Positions 45,837 through 54,860 of a DNA stretch of 64,000 nt are shown one piece after another; positions within the stretch are counted from its first letter, which is position 1, and each line of letters starts with the position of its first letter. The DNA lies in NCBI GenBank assembly GCA_902619805.1, contig CACNGC010000003.1, positions 124,001 to 188,000 on the forward strand, given 5' to 3'. Below the pieces are notes generated by a model. It did no database searches, was not told the DNA's origin, and was given only the letters and a program-made list of their open reading frames with translations. The position numbers and the translations under genes were made by a program. The stretch is from an uncultured SAR116 cluster alpha proteobacterium. GTDB lineage: Bacteria; Pseudomonadota; Alphaproteobacteria; Puniceispirillales; Marisalimonadaceae.

Positions 45837-47389
45837 TTAATAGGGTCCATTTTTTGATTTTCTCTATTTTTACCACCCATTAATAATCCGACATCAGTTG
45901 CTGTTATTTCTCTGACATCAAATATTTCACTCAAGAAACCTTCATTTATTACACAAATCTTATCTGACAATTCAAAAATTTCTTCCAAATCTTGACTTAT
46001 TAAGATAACTGCTTTTCCACTTTGAGAGAGATCTAATAATTTTTGCCTAATTGCAGTTGCTGCACCAATATCAACACCCCAAGTTGGTTGAGAAAAAATA
46101 GCAACTTTAGGATTGTTGGCTAAAGATCTTCCCAGAATAAATTTTTGTAAATTTCCTCCAGATAATTGACTAGCTAAAGGATTTGTTTCGGGACACCTTA
46201 CATCATTATTTTTAACTATTGTTTTACTTTCATCTAAGCTGTTTTGAGGATTATTTAATAGATTAGTTATCCAACTTTTAGTATTACTATATTTGAAAAA
46301 ATAAGTAAGAAATGTATTTTCACTTAATGTTAGGTTTGGAACTGTAGCGTGGAAAGTTCTCTCTTCTGGTATTGTTTCAATACCAAGTTTTCGTCTTTCA
46401 TTGATATTAGCTTTACCAATAGGTAATTTATCTAAAAGTATCTGGTCATTATTCTTACAATTAATCTCACCACTTAAAATTTCCATTAACTCCACCTGTC
46501 CATTACCAGCAATTCCGGCAACACCTAAAATTTCTCCATAATTCACTTGTAAATTGATATTGGTTAGTGAAATTCCAAATTCATGATCTTTTTGTTTGTT
46601 TAAATTTTTAACCTCAAATGCGATGTTTTTTGAATTTGTTTTAATATTTTTTTTAAGTTGAGTAATTTTTTTACCAACCATTTTCTCTGCTAAAAAATTA
46701 GTTGTTGTTTTTTTAGCGTCAATTGTTTCAATAGATTTTCCAGATTTTAAAATAGTTACTTTATCAGCTAACTCAATTATTTCTTCTAATTTATGGCTTA
46801 TATAAAGTATAGAGCATCCAGATGATGCAAGTCTTTTTAAAATTTTAAATAAATTTTTTATTTCTTGAGGAGTAAGGACTGAAGTTGGTTCATCCATAAT
46901 TAATAAATTTGGATTTTGCATTAAGCATCTAATAATCTCAACTCTTTGTTTTTCGCCAACAGATAATTCACTAACTAATTTTAAAGGATCAATAAACAAT
47001 TCCCATTCTTTTGACAATTTTGTAATCTTATTAACTACTTCACTGAACTTGATTTTATTATCTAGCGCTATCAAAATATTTTCTGCAACTGTGAGAGCAG
47101 GGAAAAGAGAAAAATGTTGAAAAACCATTCCTATTCCATTTTTACGAGCTATGTTAGGTGATGTTATAGAAATTTTTTGGTTGTTAATTTCAATTGATCC
47201 ACTGTCTGGCTGAAGTACACCATAAAATATTTTTACCAAGGTTGATTTACCAGCACCATTTTCTCCCAAGAGTGCATGTATTTGTCCTTTAGCAATAGAA
47301 ATATCAATATTTTGATTTGCAACAAAATTACCAAAGGATTTACAAATTTTTCTTGCTTTTAAAAGAATATTTAATTCTTTTTTGGGCAT
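45833..47389 (-). CDS. BMP-type ABC transporter double ATPase (NupO/YufO-like)
   Basis: Single polypeptide with two ABC domains, like RbsA/MglA and NupO. Domain 1 has Walker A GENGAGKST, signature LSVGEKQR and Walker B LIMDEPTSVL. Domain 2 has a degenerate Walker A (GIAGNGQVEL) and a QLSGGNLQKF signature with Walker B-like VAIFSQPTWGVD, so only one site is probably fully active, as is usual in this family. 518 residues. It is first in the operon. Confidence 0.94.
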   Translation of the reverse strand: MPKKELNILLKARKICKSFGNFVANQNIDISIAKGQIHALLGENGAGKSTLVKIFYGVLQPDSGSIEINNQKISITSPNIARKNGIGMVFQHFSLFPALTVAENILIALDNKIKFSEVVNKITKLSKEWELFIDPLKLVSELSVGEKQRVEIIRCLMQNPNLLIMDEPTSVLTPQEIKNLFKILKRLASSGCSILYISHKLEEIIELADKVTILKSGKSIETIDAKKTTTNFLAEKMVGKKITQLKKNIKTNSKNIAFEVKNLNKQKDHEFGISLTNINLQVNYGEILGVAGIAGNGQVELMEILSGEINCKNNDQILLDKLPIGKANINERRKLGIETIPEERTFHATVPNLTLSENTFLTYFFKYSNTKSWITNLLNNPQNSLDESKTIVKNNDVRCPETNPLASQLSGGNLQKFILGRSLANNPKVAIFSQPTWGVDIGAATAIRQKLLDLSQSGKAVILISQDLEEIFELSDKICVINEGFLSEIFDVREITATDVGLLMGGKNRENQKMDPIK

Positions 47390-47454
47390 TAAAACACCTT
47401 ATTTAATTAAAATTTAATAAATTAAAAATGAGGATAACAAAGAAATATAAGTAA

Positions 47455-47640
47455 TCAATTCTTTTGTTTCGAAGTTTTTAGTATTAGAAAAATTAAAATT
47501 GCAACTGATATAAATATAATTGAAATAAATAAATTGAAGTTGCTGACATGCATTTTGTTAAACCCACATGCAAATATTATAGCTGTTGCAATTATTATCA
47601 TTAACCAATGAATAGGTTTTCCTAAAAATATTTTATTCAT
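47455..47640 (-). CDS. Small two-helix membrane protein linked to the TRAP permease
   Basis: 61 residues with two membrane helices (WLMIIIATAIIFACG and LFISIIFISVAILIFLIL) joined by a short loop and a Lys-rich end. Its ATG overlaps the TGA of the TRAP permease gene by four bases, so it is translationally coupled to it. I do not recognise a family. It may be an accessory or stabilising subunit of the transporter; that is inference from coupling. Confidence 0.6.
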   Translation of the reverse strand: MNKIFLGKPIHWLMIIIATAIIFACGFNKMHVSNFNLFISIIFISVAILIFLILKTSKQKN

Positions 47641-49652
47641 GTTGAAACCTTCAACCTGAAATTAAGCTTTCCTTGTAGATAATATATTATCATTAATATG
47701 AGTACACCTATTAAATTGTAGTAAATACCATCTATCCCATAAATATTTTGCAATGGTGGTATTAATAGAGTTACTGACCCTATTAAAGCCAAGGTTCGTT
47801 TAAACGCATTAAGTTTACCATTAAACCAACCTTCTAGGCCTAATGTCATACACCAATAAGCTAATAGAACTGAAATTAAACTATAAACACTCCATAATAT
47901 TGGTCCCTCCATCAACAATGAGGGGTTATAAACAAATGCAAAGGGGACAATATATTTTGCTATTCCAACCTTGCTTGACTCAACTGCTGTTGACATTGGA
48001 GGAGATTTTGCTAGCGCCGCACCCGCAAAAGATGCCAGCGCAACAGGAGGTGTTATTGTTGAAACAACACCAAAATAAAATGCAAACATATGAGCTGCAA
48101 TTGGCAAGATGCCAGATTCAATTAATGATGGAACTATAAGTGCAGCAACTGTAATATAAACAGCAGTTGTAGTCATTCCCATACCTAGAATAATCGCAGA
48201 GATAGCTGTTAAGCATAATAATATGAATAAAACACCACCTGATAGATCTATAACTGATTGTGTGAATTTAAGCCCTAGACCCGAAACAAAAACGGAGCCA
48301 ATAATTATTCCAGCACAAGCACATGCTATTGTAACTGGTACAGTTGATTTAATACCACTTTCAAATGCTCCTAATATATCTACAACTGACATCCTTGTAT
48401 TCTTTTTAATAAAACTTAGAATAATAACTGACACAATACTCCAAAAACCAGCTGTCATAGCTGTTTTGCCATAAATCAGTAGACCAATTAGAACAGCTAG
48501 TGAAAGCAACATATGGCCTCCACCTTTAAGAACTTCTATTACATTTGGTAAAACAGACTTGTCAATTTTTTCAATTCCATGTTTTTCTGCTTCAACATGA
48601 ACCATAAAATAGATTGTAGTAAAATATAAAAATGCAGGAATTATTGCTGCAAGGATTACATATGAATATGGAGCTTCAAGAAATTCAGCCATTATGAAAG
48701 CAGCTGCACCCATTATTGGAGGTGTTATTTGTCCACCTGATGAAGCGCATGCTTCAACAGCTGCAGCAAATTTAGCTCTATAACCATAATTTTTCATAAG
48801 TGGAATAGTAAATGATCCAGTGGTTACAACGTTTGCAACGGCTGATCCATAAACAGTGCCTGTCATTCCTGATGCAACAACAGCAGCTTTTGCTGGACCA
48901 CCAGTTCTATGTCCGGTCATTGCAATAGCAAGATCAACAAAAAATCTTCCTACTCCTGATCTAATAAGTATACCTCCAAATATTATAAAAAGGACAATAT
49001 AAGTTGAAGCCACATAGAGTGGTATTCCATATATTCCATCAGATGTCATAAATAAAGTGTCTATATATTTTGCAAGCCTTGTTGGAGGGCCATAAAAAAA
49101 TCCAAAAAATTTATTAGCGTAAAGAGCGTGTAACATGAAAAAACCTGCTACCATAACCATTGCCCACCCTACGGCTCTTCTTGTTGCATCTAAAACTAAA
49201 AAAATCAAAATGGAACCAACTATTATATCGCCAATATATTTGTCTCCATATCTCATCATGAAATTTTCAACATCCCATGTGGTCCACAATTGAACAAATA
49301 TAATTGAAAGTATTATAGTTAAATCATATCCATACCCAAAAACCCTTAATAAATTTCCTTTTTTGTCATCATTTATGAAAAGTGGATCTTTGATACTATT
49401 TCTAAATAATGGATATATAAAAACAGCTAAAACCATCATTGCTGATAGGTGGGTAGACCTAAAAGATCTTCCTTCAGGTGTTCCATAAACGGCTACAAAT
49501 AGATGATAAAATGCTAATCCTACAGACAACCAAGTGCAAAGAACAATTATCCAATAATAAATTGTTTTATCTTTGTTCCATTCTAATAGTTCATCAAGAA
49601 AACTCAATTCCTTAATTTCATTATAAACTAGTTTTTTTGAAGTTTCAGCCAT
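47637..49652 (-). CDS. TRAP transporter fused permease (TAXI type)
   Basis: 671-residue DctQ-DctM fusion. Four N-terminal helices form the small subunit; the rest is the large ion-coupled permease, with the family motif GSAVANVVTTGSFTIPLMK and SSGGQITPPIMGAAAF. TRAP systems use sodium or proton gradients rather than ATP. Fused permeases pair with TAXI-family binding proteins, one of which lies immediately upstream. Substrates of TAXI systems are mostly unknown (glutamate and 2-oxoglutarate-like acids in a few cases). The divergent catabolic operon starts just beyond it. Confidence 0.94.
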   Translation of the reverse strand: MAETSKKLVYNEIKELSFLDELLEWNKDKTIYYWIIVLCTWLSVGLAFYHLFVAVYGTPEGRSFRSTHLSAMMVLAVFIYPLFRNSIKDPLFINDDKKGNLLRVFGYGYDLTIILSIIFVQLWTTWDVENFMMRYGDKYIGDIIVGSILIFLVLDATRRAVGWAMVMVAGFFMLHALYANKFFGFFYGPPTRLAKYIDTLFMTSDGIYGIPLYVASTYIVLFIIFGGILIRSGVGRFFVDLAIAMTGHRTGGPAKAAVVASGMTGTVYGSAVANVVTTGSFTIPLMKNYGYRAKFAAAVEACASSGGQITPPIMGAAAFIMAEFLEAPYSYVILAAIIPAFLYFTTIYFMVHVEAEKHGIEKIDKSVLPNVIEVLKGGGHMLLSLAVLIGLLIYGKTAMTAGFWSIVSVIILSFIKKNTRMSVVDILGAFESGIKSTVPVTIACACAGIIIGSVFVSGLGLKFTQSVIDLSGGVLFILLCLTAISAIILGMGMTTTAVYITVAALIVPSLIESGILPIAAHMFAFYFGVVSTITPPVALASFAGAALAKSPPMSTAVESSKVGIAKYIVPFAFVYNPSLLMEGPILWSVYSLISVLLAYWCMTLGLEGWFNGKLNAFKRTLALIGSVTLLIPPLQNIYGIDGIYYNLIGVLILMIIYYLQGKLNFRLKVST

Positions 49653-49681
49653 AGCAAAAAGGTTTTAAAGATTAGTCATTA

Positions 49682-49714
49682 GAAAAAAGAAAGGCACTTC
49701 TTAGGTGCCTTTCT
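49682..49714 (-). terminator. Rho-independent terminator between TAXI binding protein and permease genes
   Basis: On the minus strand, AGAAAGGCAC - CTAAGAA - GTGCCTTTCT forms a perfect 10-bp stem followed by a T-run (TTTTTCT). It sits 10 bases after the binding-protein stop and before the permease start. Partial read-through would give more binding protein than permease. Confidence 0.8.
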
Positions 49715-49723
49715 AAAAATATT

Positions 49724-50680
49724 TTAAAGTACGCCTTGTTCTTTATAGTACTTTGCTGCACCTGGATGTATTGGTACAGCCGCTCCATCAACTGCTTTTT
49801 TAAGAAGCACTTTTTTCCAGACGCTTTTTACCTTTACAAACTCAGCATGATTATCCCAAAATGTCTTAGTCATTTTGTAAACTAGGTCGTCAGACAAATC
49901 TTTATGAACAATCATTGAGGTTACAATACCTAATGTTGGAATATCCTTATCTAGGGATTTGTAGGCACTAGCAGGAATTTTGCCATAAATATAACCTGGG
50001 TTGTTTTTAACAATTCGATCAATTCTGTCTTTTGGAAGACCAATGAATCTTATGCCAGGACTATTTTCAAGTTCAATAAAACTTGCTTGTGGAACTGAAG
50101 TAGCAGCCATGAAAACATCAGCTTGTCCATCTTTCATTAATGCTACAGATTCTTTATAGCTTACCATATGAACAACACCACCATTCTTTTTGATGGTATT
50201 AAAATCATATCCATAGTCTTTTATGATTGATTCACAAAAGGCAGTACCAGTCCATTTAGGTTTTCCTGGACTAATATTTGCGGATTTCATATCTTCAAAA
50301 CCCTTTATTTTTGAGTCAGCTCTTACTGCCACTTGGAAAGCAGCACCATATAAAGTTGCAAAATACCTCACATTCTTTTGAGCTTTCTTGAACTTACCTT
50401 TACCATTATAACCATTTGCAACAGTGTGAGCATAAGTCCATCCAATTTCTGCATCCCCACCATTCACGGATAATACATTTGAAATTCCACCACCTGAAGT
50501 GTTTGAAGTAGATATTCCTTTAATATTACTTTCCATTACTTGCATTACTTTCGCACCTAATGGATACCATGATCCACCTGATGGCCCAGATACCATCCTA
50601 ACAAATTGATCTGCACTTGCAATAGATGAGCCTACCATAAGTGAGGAAGCAATTATTAGCGCACTTGAAAAACGTTTCAT
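49724..50680 (-). CDS. TAXI-family TRAP substrate-binding protein
   Basis: Periplasmic receptor of 318 residues. The signal peptide ends at SIASA near residue 23. The mature protein starts with the TAXI signature region VRMVSGPSGGSWYPLG and has NTSGGGISNVLSVNGGDAEIGW. A GGGGG Shine-Dalgarno precedes the ATG. It is first in the TRAP operon and is followed by a strong terminator. It is divergent from the HMG-CoA lyase operon, so its ligand may be the starting substrate of that pathway. Confidence 0.93.
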   Translation of the reverse strand: MKRFSSALIIASSLMVGSSIASADQFVRMVSGPSGGSWYPLGAKVMQVMESNIKGISTSNTSGGGISNVLSVNGGDAEIGWTYAHTVANGYNGKGKFKKAQKNVRYFATLYGAAFQVAVRADSKIKGFEDMKSANISPGKPKWTGTAFCESIIKDYGYDFNTIKKNGGVVHMVSYKESVALMKDGQADVFMAATSVPQASFIELENSPGIRFIGLPKDRIDRIVKNNPGYIYGKIPASAYKSLDKDIPTLGIVTSMIVHKDLSDDLVYKMTKTFWDNHAEFVKVKSVWKKVLLKKAVDGAAVPIHPGAAKYYKEQGVL

Positions 50681-50849
50681 TTAAACCCCCGAATTAATTA
50701 AGTTATTAAGAAGATAATAGTATCACAATTTATTTTTAAAAAGGTCAAGCTATAGTTCACTTTTTATTAATTAAATTTTTTATAAAGGTTTAATTAGAAA
50801 GAAAAAGAGTGTAGAAATATAATCATAATGCTGCCTGAGGGATTTAAAT

Positions 50850-51788
50850 ATGAATATAAAAAAAGTGAAAGTTACAGAAGTTGGTCCACGCGATGGTTTT
50901 CAATCTGAAAAAACTATTTTAAAAACTGAAGATAAAATAGATGTAATAAATAATTTGATTGATGCTGGTTTCCCGAGAATTGAAGTTTCATCCTTTGTCT
51001 CTCCTAAGGCAATTCCCCAATTAGCAGATGCAGCAACAATTTTAGAAAATGTAAAAAGAAATCATGAAACAACATTAGCAGCATTAGTTCCTAATGCTAA
51101 AGGAGCATTGAGGGCTGTTGACGCAAAATTAGACGAAATAGTTGTTTTTTTATCTGCTTCTGAAAGTCATAATAAAAAGAATGTCAATAGAAGCGTTAAA
51201 GATTCTCTTCTTGGATTTAAAGAGATTGCAGATATTGCAGGTAAAAATAACATACCTATCCAGGGTGATATTGCCACTGCCTTTGGTTGTCCTTTTGAAG
51301 GAAATGTATCAGCTAAAAGATTAGCTGAGATTTCAAAAGAATATAAAAGTATGGGGTTTAAAGGCGTTACTCTTGGTGACACTACTGGCATGGCTACCCC
51401 AACTGTAGTTATTGAAGGTGTTAACGTAATTAGAGATAGGGTTCCTGATTTTGATATAACTCTTCATTTTCATAATACCAGAGGAATTGGGCTTGCAAAT
51501 GTAATGACTGGATTAAATTTAGGAATTACAGATTATGAGAGTTGTTTTGGAGGTATGGGCGGATGCCCATTTGCACCTAATGCAACAGGTAATATTTGTT
51601 CAGAAGATCTAATTTATCTACTTCATGAAATGGGTATTGATACAGGCATAAATTTAGACCAATTAATCAATATTGCAAAAAGAGTTGAAACTTTGGTTGG
51701 TCATAGATTACCTGGTCAGGTCATGAGAGCAGGTCCAAGATTGTTGAAATATACTATGGAAGATGTTCCTACAGCAATTGGAGCCTAA
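50850..51788 (+). CDS. Hydroxymethylglutaryl-CoA lyase family protein
   Basis: TIM-barrel lyase of the HMGL/DRE-TIM family (MvaB-like), 312 residues. It has the N-terminal EVGPRDGFQSEK with catalytic Arg/Asp, the metal-binding LHFHNTRGIGLAN, and the HMG-CoA lyase signature GGMGGCPFAPNATGN with its catalytic Cys. It splits 3-hydroxy-3-methylglutaryl-CoA or a close analogue into acetyl-CoA (or propionyl-CoA) and a keto acid. First gene of a six-gene operon; the next gene starts on the base after its stop. Confidence 0.93.
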   Translation: MNIKKVKVTEVGPRDGFQSEKTILKTEDKIDVINNLIDAGFPRIEVSSFVSPKAIPQLADAATILENVKRNHETTLAALVPNAKGALRAVDAKLDEIVVFLSASESHNKKNVNRSVKDSLLGFKEIADIAGKNNIPIQGDIATAFGCPFEGNVSAKRLAEISKEYKSMGFKGVTLGDTTGMATPTVVIEGVNVIRDRVPDFDITLHFHNTRGIGLANVMTGLNLGITDYESCFGGMGGCPFAPNATGNICSEDLIYLLHEMGIDTGINLDQLINIAKRVETLVGHRLPGQVMRAGPRLLKYTMEDVPTAIGA

Positions 51789-52940
51789 ATGACAGAATAT
51801 AAAAATATTGGATCTCTTTCAGGTATAAAAGTTATTGATCTTACAAGAGTGCTATCTGGGCCATTTTGCACAATGTTGCTAGCAGACATGGGTGCAGAAG
51901 TTATTAAAATTGAACCACCCAAAGGTGATAATGTCAGAAATCAAGGTGACATGGTGGATGGCTATAGTTCTTATTTTGCTCAATTCAATAGAAACAAAAA
52001 ATCAGTAATTTTAGATCTTTACAAGGAATCAGAAAAAGAAATTCTTAAATCTCTTATAAGTGAAGCTGATGTAGTTGTAGAAAATTTTAAGGCAGGAGTA
52101 TTTGAAAAAATAGGTTTTGATTTTGAAACTTTAAAATCAATTAACCCAAGAATAATTAGTGCTTCTGTTAATGGGTTTGGTAGCAAAGGAGAAATGAGGG
52201 ATAAACCGGCTTTTGATTTTATAGCACAAGCATTGAGTGGTTTTATGTCATTAAACGGAACAGAAGAAGGTGGTCCTATGAGGGCAGCCATGCCTATTTC
52301 AGACTTAGTTGCAGGTTTGTATTGTTCTTTTGGAATAGTGTGTGCTCTATATTCACGAGTTCAAACTGGTAAAGGGCAGAAGGTTGAGTCTTGCCTGACT
52401 TCCGGTCTTATATCTATGATGGCATATCTATCTTCTGAAAGTTTTGTAACTGGTAAAGCGCCAAAAAAATCAGGAAACAATCATCCTATACTAGCTCCTT
52501 ATGGTATTTTTCAAACATCTGATGGTGAAGTTGCTGTTGCTCCAGCAAGTGATAAGTTTTGTAATATTTTTCTTGAATGTTTAGACCTAACAAATTTATT
52601 AGAAAATAATTTATACAAAAATAATGCAAATAGGATGAAAAACAGAGAATCTTTAAATGAGATAATAAATAAAAAAATGAAAACAAAAACATCTCAATAT
52701 TGGATTCATATTTTAAATGAGGCAGGGTGCCCTGCTGCTAAAATAGTTTCATTGCCAGATGCTCTTAATAGTCAATTAATAAGAGATAATGAAATGGTAA
52801 TTAACTCTAATGGCCCTGAAGGTAGAAATATTAAAATGACAGGATTTCCAGTAAAATTATCTGAAACGCCAGCAAAATTATTTAGATCGCCTCCGCTATT
52901 AGGAGAACATACAGAAGAGATTCTAAAAAGATTTAAATGA
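51789..52940 (+). CDS. CaiB/BaiF family CoA-transferase (class III)
   Basis: Family III CoA-transferase of 383 residues that moves CoA from a donor thioester to a carboxylic acid. Landmarks are LSGIKVIDLTRVLSGPFCTM at the start, GAEVIKIEPPKGD, VVENFKAGV and the conserved catalytic Asp in MPISDLVAGLY. It follows the lyase stop without a gap. In the pathway it probably activates the imported or isomerised acid before hydration and cleavage. The acid is not identifiable from sequence. Confidence 0.93.
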   Translation: MTEYKNIGSLSGIKVIDLTRVLSGPFCTMLLADMGAEVIKIEPPKGDNVRNQGDMVDGYSSYFAQFNRNKKSVILDLYKESEKEILKSLISEADVVVENFKAGVFEKIGFDFETLKSINPRIISASVNGFGSKGEMRDKPAFDFIAQALSGFMSLNGTEEGGPMRAAMPISDLVAGLYCSFGIVCALYSRVQTGKGQKVESCLTSGLISMMAYLSSESFVTGKAPKKSGNNHPILAPYGIFQTSDGEVAVAPASDKFCNIFLECLDLTNLLENNLYKNNANRMKNRESLNEIINKKMKTKTSQYWIHILNEAGCPAAKIVSLPDALNSQLIRDNEMVINSNGPEGRNIKMTGFPVKLSETPAKLFRSPPLLGEHTEEILKRFK

Positions 52941-52959
52941 TGTTTAGAAAGGAATACAA

Positions 52960-53751
52960 ATGGATCTAAATACTATTAATTTTAAAATCAAAAATAATGT
53001 AGCAACAATTGAGTTGAATAGACCTAAACAATATAATTCTCTCAATCAATTAATGGCAGAAGATTTGTTTAAAGTTTCATTAGAGTGTGAAGATAATTCT
53101 AAAATTAGATCTGTAATCTTAACAGGTGTAGGTGATAAAGCTTTCTGTGCTGGTGGTGATTTACATTCATTTGCACAACATGAAAAGAAAGTTGCAAGTC
53201 ACCTCAAAGAAGTAACAACTTCATTGCATGGAGCAATTTCAAGATTGTCTAGAATGAATGCTCCTTTAATTGTTGCAGTAAACGGTGTTGCGGCAGGCGC
53301 AGGTTTTTCATTTGTTGGCTTTGCAGATATCGTAATTGCGTCTTCAAACGCATCCTTTGTTTCAGCATATTCTAAAGCAGGTTTAACACCTGATGGCTCA
53401 TCATCATATTTTCTGCCAAGAATAATAGGATCACGAAGGTATGCTGAACTAGTTTTAACTAATAAAATATTAACTGCAGACGAAGCATGTGATTGGGGTT
53501 TGGTTAATAAAGTAGTAGATTTTAATGACTTACAAAACGAAGCATTTAAACTTGCTAAATCTCTAGCTGAAGGTCCAACATTAGCATTTGGAAAACTTAA
53601 AAATTTAATTCACAATAGTTTTTCAGATTCCCTTGAAGGACAGATGGAATATGAGGCTAGAATGATTTCAGATTCTGCAAAGACGAAAGATGGCATAAAT
53701 GGAATAGATGCTTTTGTAAATAAAAAGCAAGTTTCATTTAAGGGTGAGTAA
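52960..53751 (+). CDS. Enoyl-CoA hydratase/isomerase family protein
   Basis: Crotonase-fold protein of 263 residues. The oxyanion-hole segments AFCAGGDLHSF and NGVAAGAGFSFVGFADIVIA are clear. In the catalytic region SKAGLTPDGSSSYFLPRIIG, Asp takes the position where one hydratase Glu often stands, so isomerase or hydratase specificity is uncertain. AAAGGA precedes the ATG. With the CoA-transferase and HMGL-type lyase it fits an activate-hydrate-cleave sequence, as in leucine or itaconate-type breakdown. Confidence 0.9.
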   Translation: MDLNTINFKIKNNVATIELNRPKQYNSLNQLMAEDLFKVSLECEDNSKIRSVILTGVGDKAFCAGGDLHSFAQHEKKVASHLKEVTTSLHGAISRLSRMNAPLIVAVNGVAAGAGFSFVGFADIVIASSNASFVSAYSKAGLTPDGSSSYFLPRIIGSRRYAELVLTNKILTADEACDWGLVNKVVDFNDLQNEAFKLAKSLAEGPTLAFGKLKNLIHNSFSDSLEGQMEYEARMISDSAKTKDGINGIDAFVNKKQVSFKGE

Positions 53752-53763
53752 TAAGAGAATTTT

Positions 53764-54855
53764 ATGAAACTTAATATAATAGCTTTTGATGGTGATGGTA
53801 TTGGACCTGAAATCGTAAGTTCTACTCTGGATATAATTAATTTATTAAATACTAAATTAAAGCTAGGTATAGAAATACAAAGAGAGATCTTAGGTTTTAA
53901 TTTATTAAAAAAAGTTGGGGTAACCTTTACAGACGATTTATTATTAAAATCTAAAGAAGCTGATGGTATAATTTTAGGCCCTGTTGATCATAATGCTTAT
54001 CCTTCAGTTTCTAATGGTGGAATAAATCCATCAGCTAAACTTCGTATTGGATTAGATTTATACTCTAACATTAGACCTGCTAAAACTTATGTTAATGTAA
54101 AATCATTATCACAAAATATGGACTTAGTGATTGTACGTGAAAACACTGAAGGTTTTTATGCTGATAGGAACATGTATGACGGTAGTGGAGAGTTTAGTCC
54201 TATACCTGGTGTTGGATTATCGTTGCGAAAGATTACAAAAGAAGCTTCTTTAAAAATTGCAAAATCAGCATTTGAAATAGCCAAATCTAGATCTGTCAAT
54301 AAATCAACAAAATCTAAAATCCATGTAGTTCACAAAGCAAATGTAATGAAAATTACTGACGGTATTTTCCTTGATGCATGTAGACTCGTATCATCAAAGT
54401 ATAATGATGTTGATTATGAAGAGATGCTAGTAGACGCATGCGCTGCACAGCTTGTAAGGAAACCTGATCAATTTGATGTTATTGTAACTACAAACATGTT
54501 TGGTGATATTTTATCTGACTTAGCAACTGAATTATCTGGGTCTTTAGGTCTTGCTGGATCATTAAATGCTGGTAACAATCATGCAATGGCTCAAGCACAA
54601 CACGGAGCTGCTCCAGATATTGCAGACAAAAATATTGCAAATCCAATATCATTAATTTTATCTTCGGCTATGTTATTAGATTGGCTTGGAAAAATTAGGG
54701 AAATGGACAAATTAATTTTAGCTTCCAATTTAATCAACGACTCAGTGTTAGAATTACTTAAAGACAGAGAAAACTTTACTAGAGATCTTGGTGGGAATGC
54801 TTCCACTAGTAAAATCACAGAAAATTTGATAAAAATATTAAACAAAGTTATTTAA
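53764..54855 (+). CDS. Isocitrate/isopropylmalate-family dehydrogenase
   Basis: Decarboxylating beta-hydroxyacid dehydrogenase of 363 residues. It has FDGDGIGPEIV at the N-terminus, the substrate loop VRENTEGFYADRNMYDG (neither LeuB- nor Icd-typical), and the metal and NAD region TNMFGDILSDLATELSGSLG. Relatives oxidise isocitrate, 3-isopropylmalate, homoisocitrate, tartrate or D-malate. No other leucine-biosynthesis gene (leuC, leuD, leuA) is nearby, so a catabolic role on a branched malate-like acid is more likely than leucine synthesis. Confidence 0.9.
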   Translation: MKLNIIAFDGDGIGPEIVSSTLDIINLLNTKLKLGIEIQREILGFNLLKKVGVTFTDDLLLKSKEADGIILGPVDHNAYPSVSNGGINPSAKLRIGLDLYSNIRPAKTYVNVKSLSQNMDLVIVRENTEGFYADRNMYDGSGEFSPIPGVGLSLRKITKEASLKIAKSAFEIAKSRSVNKSTKSKIHVVHKANVMKITDGIFLDACRLVSSKYNDVDYEEMLVDACAAQLVRKPDQFDVIVTTNMFGDILSDLATELSGSLGLAGSLNAGNNHAMAQAQHGAAPDIADKNIANPISLILSSAMLLDWLGKIREMDKLILASNLINDSVLELLKDRENFTRDLGGNASTSKITENLIKILNKVI

Positions 54856-54860
54856 AATAC

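Noticed and set aside
47843-48139. 98-residue plus-strand ORF
   Set aside because: Antisense to the TRAP permease, with repetitive Gln/Leu composition produced by the reverse reading.
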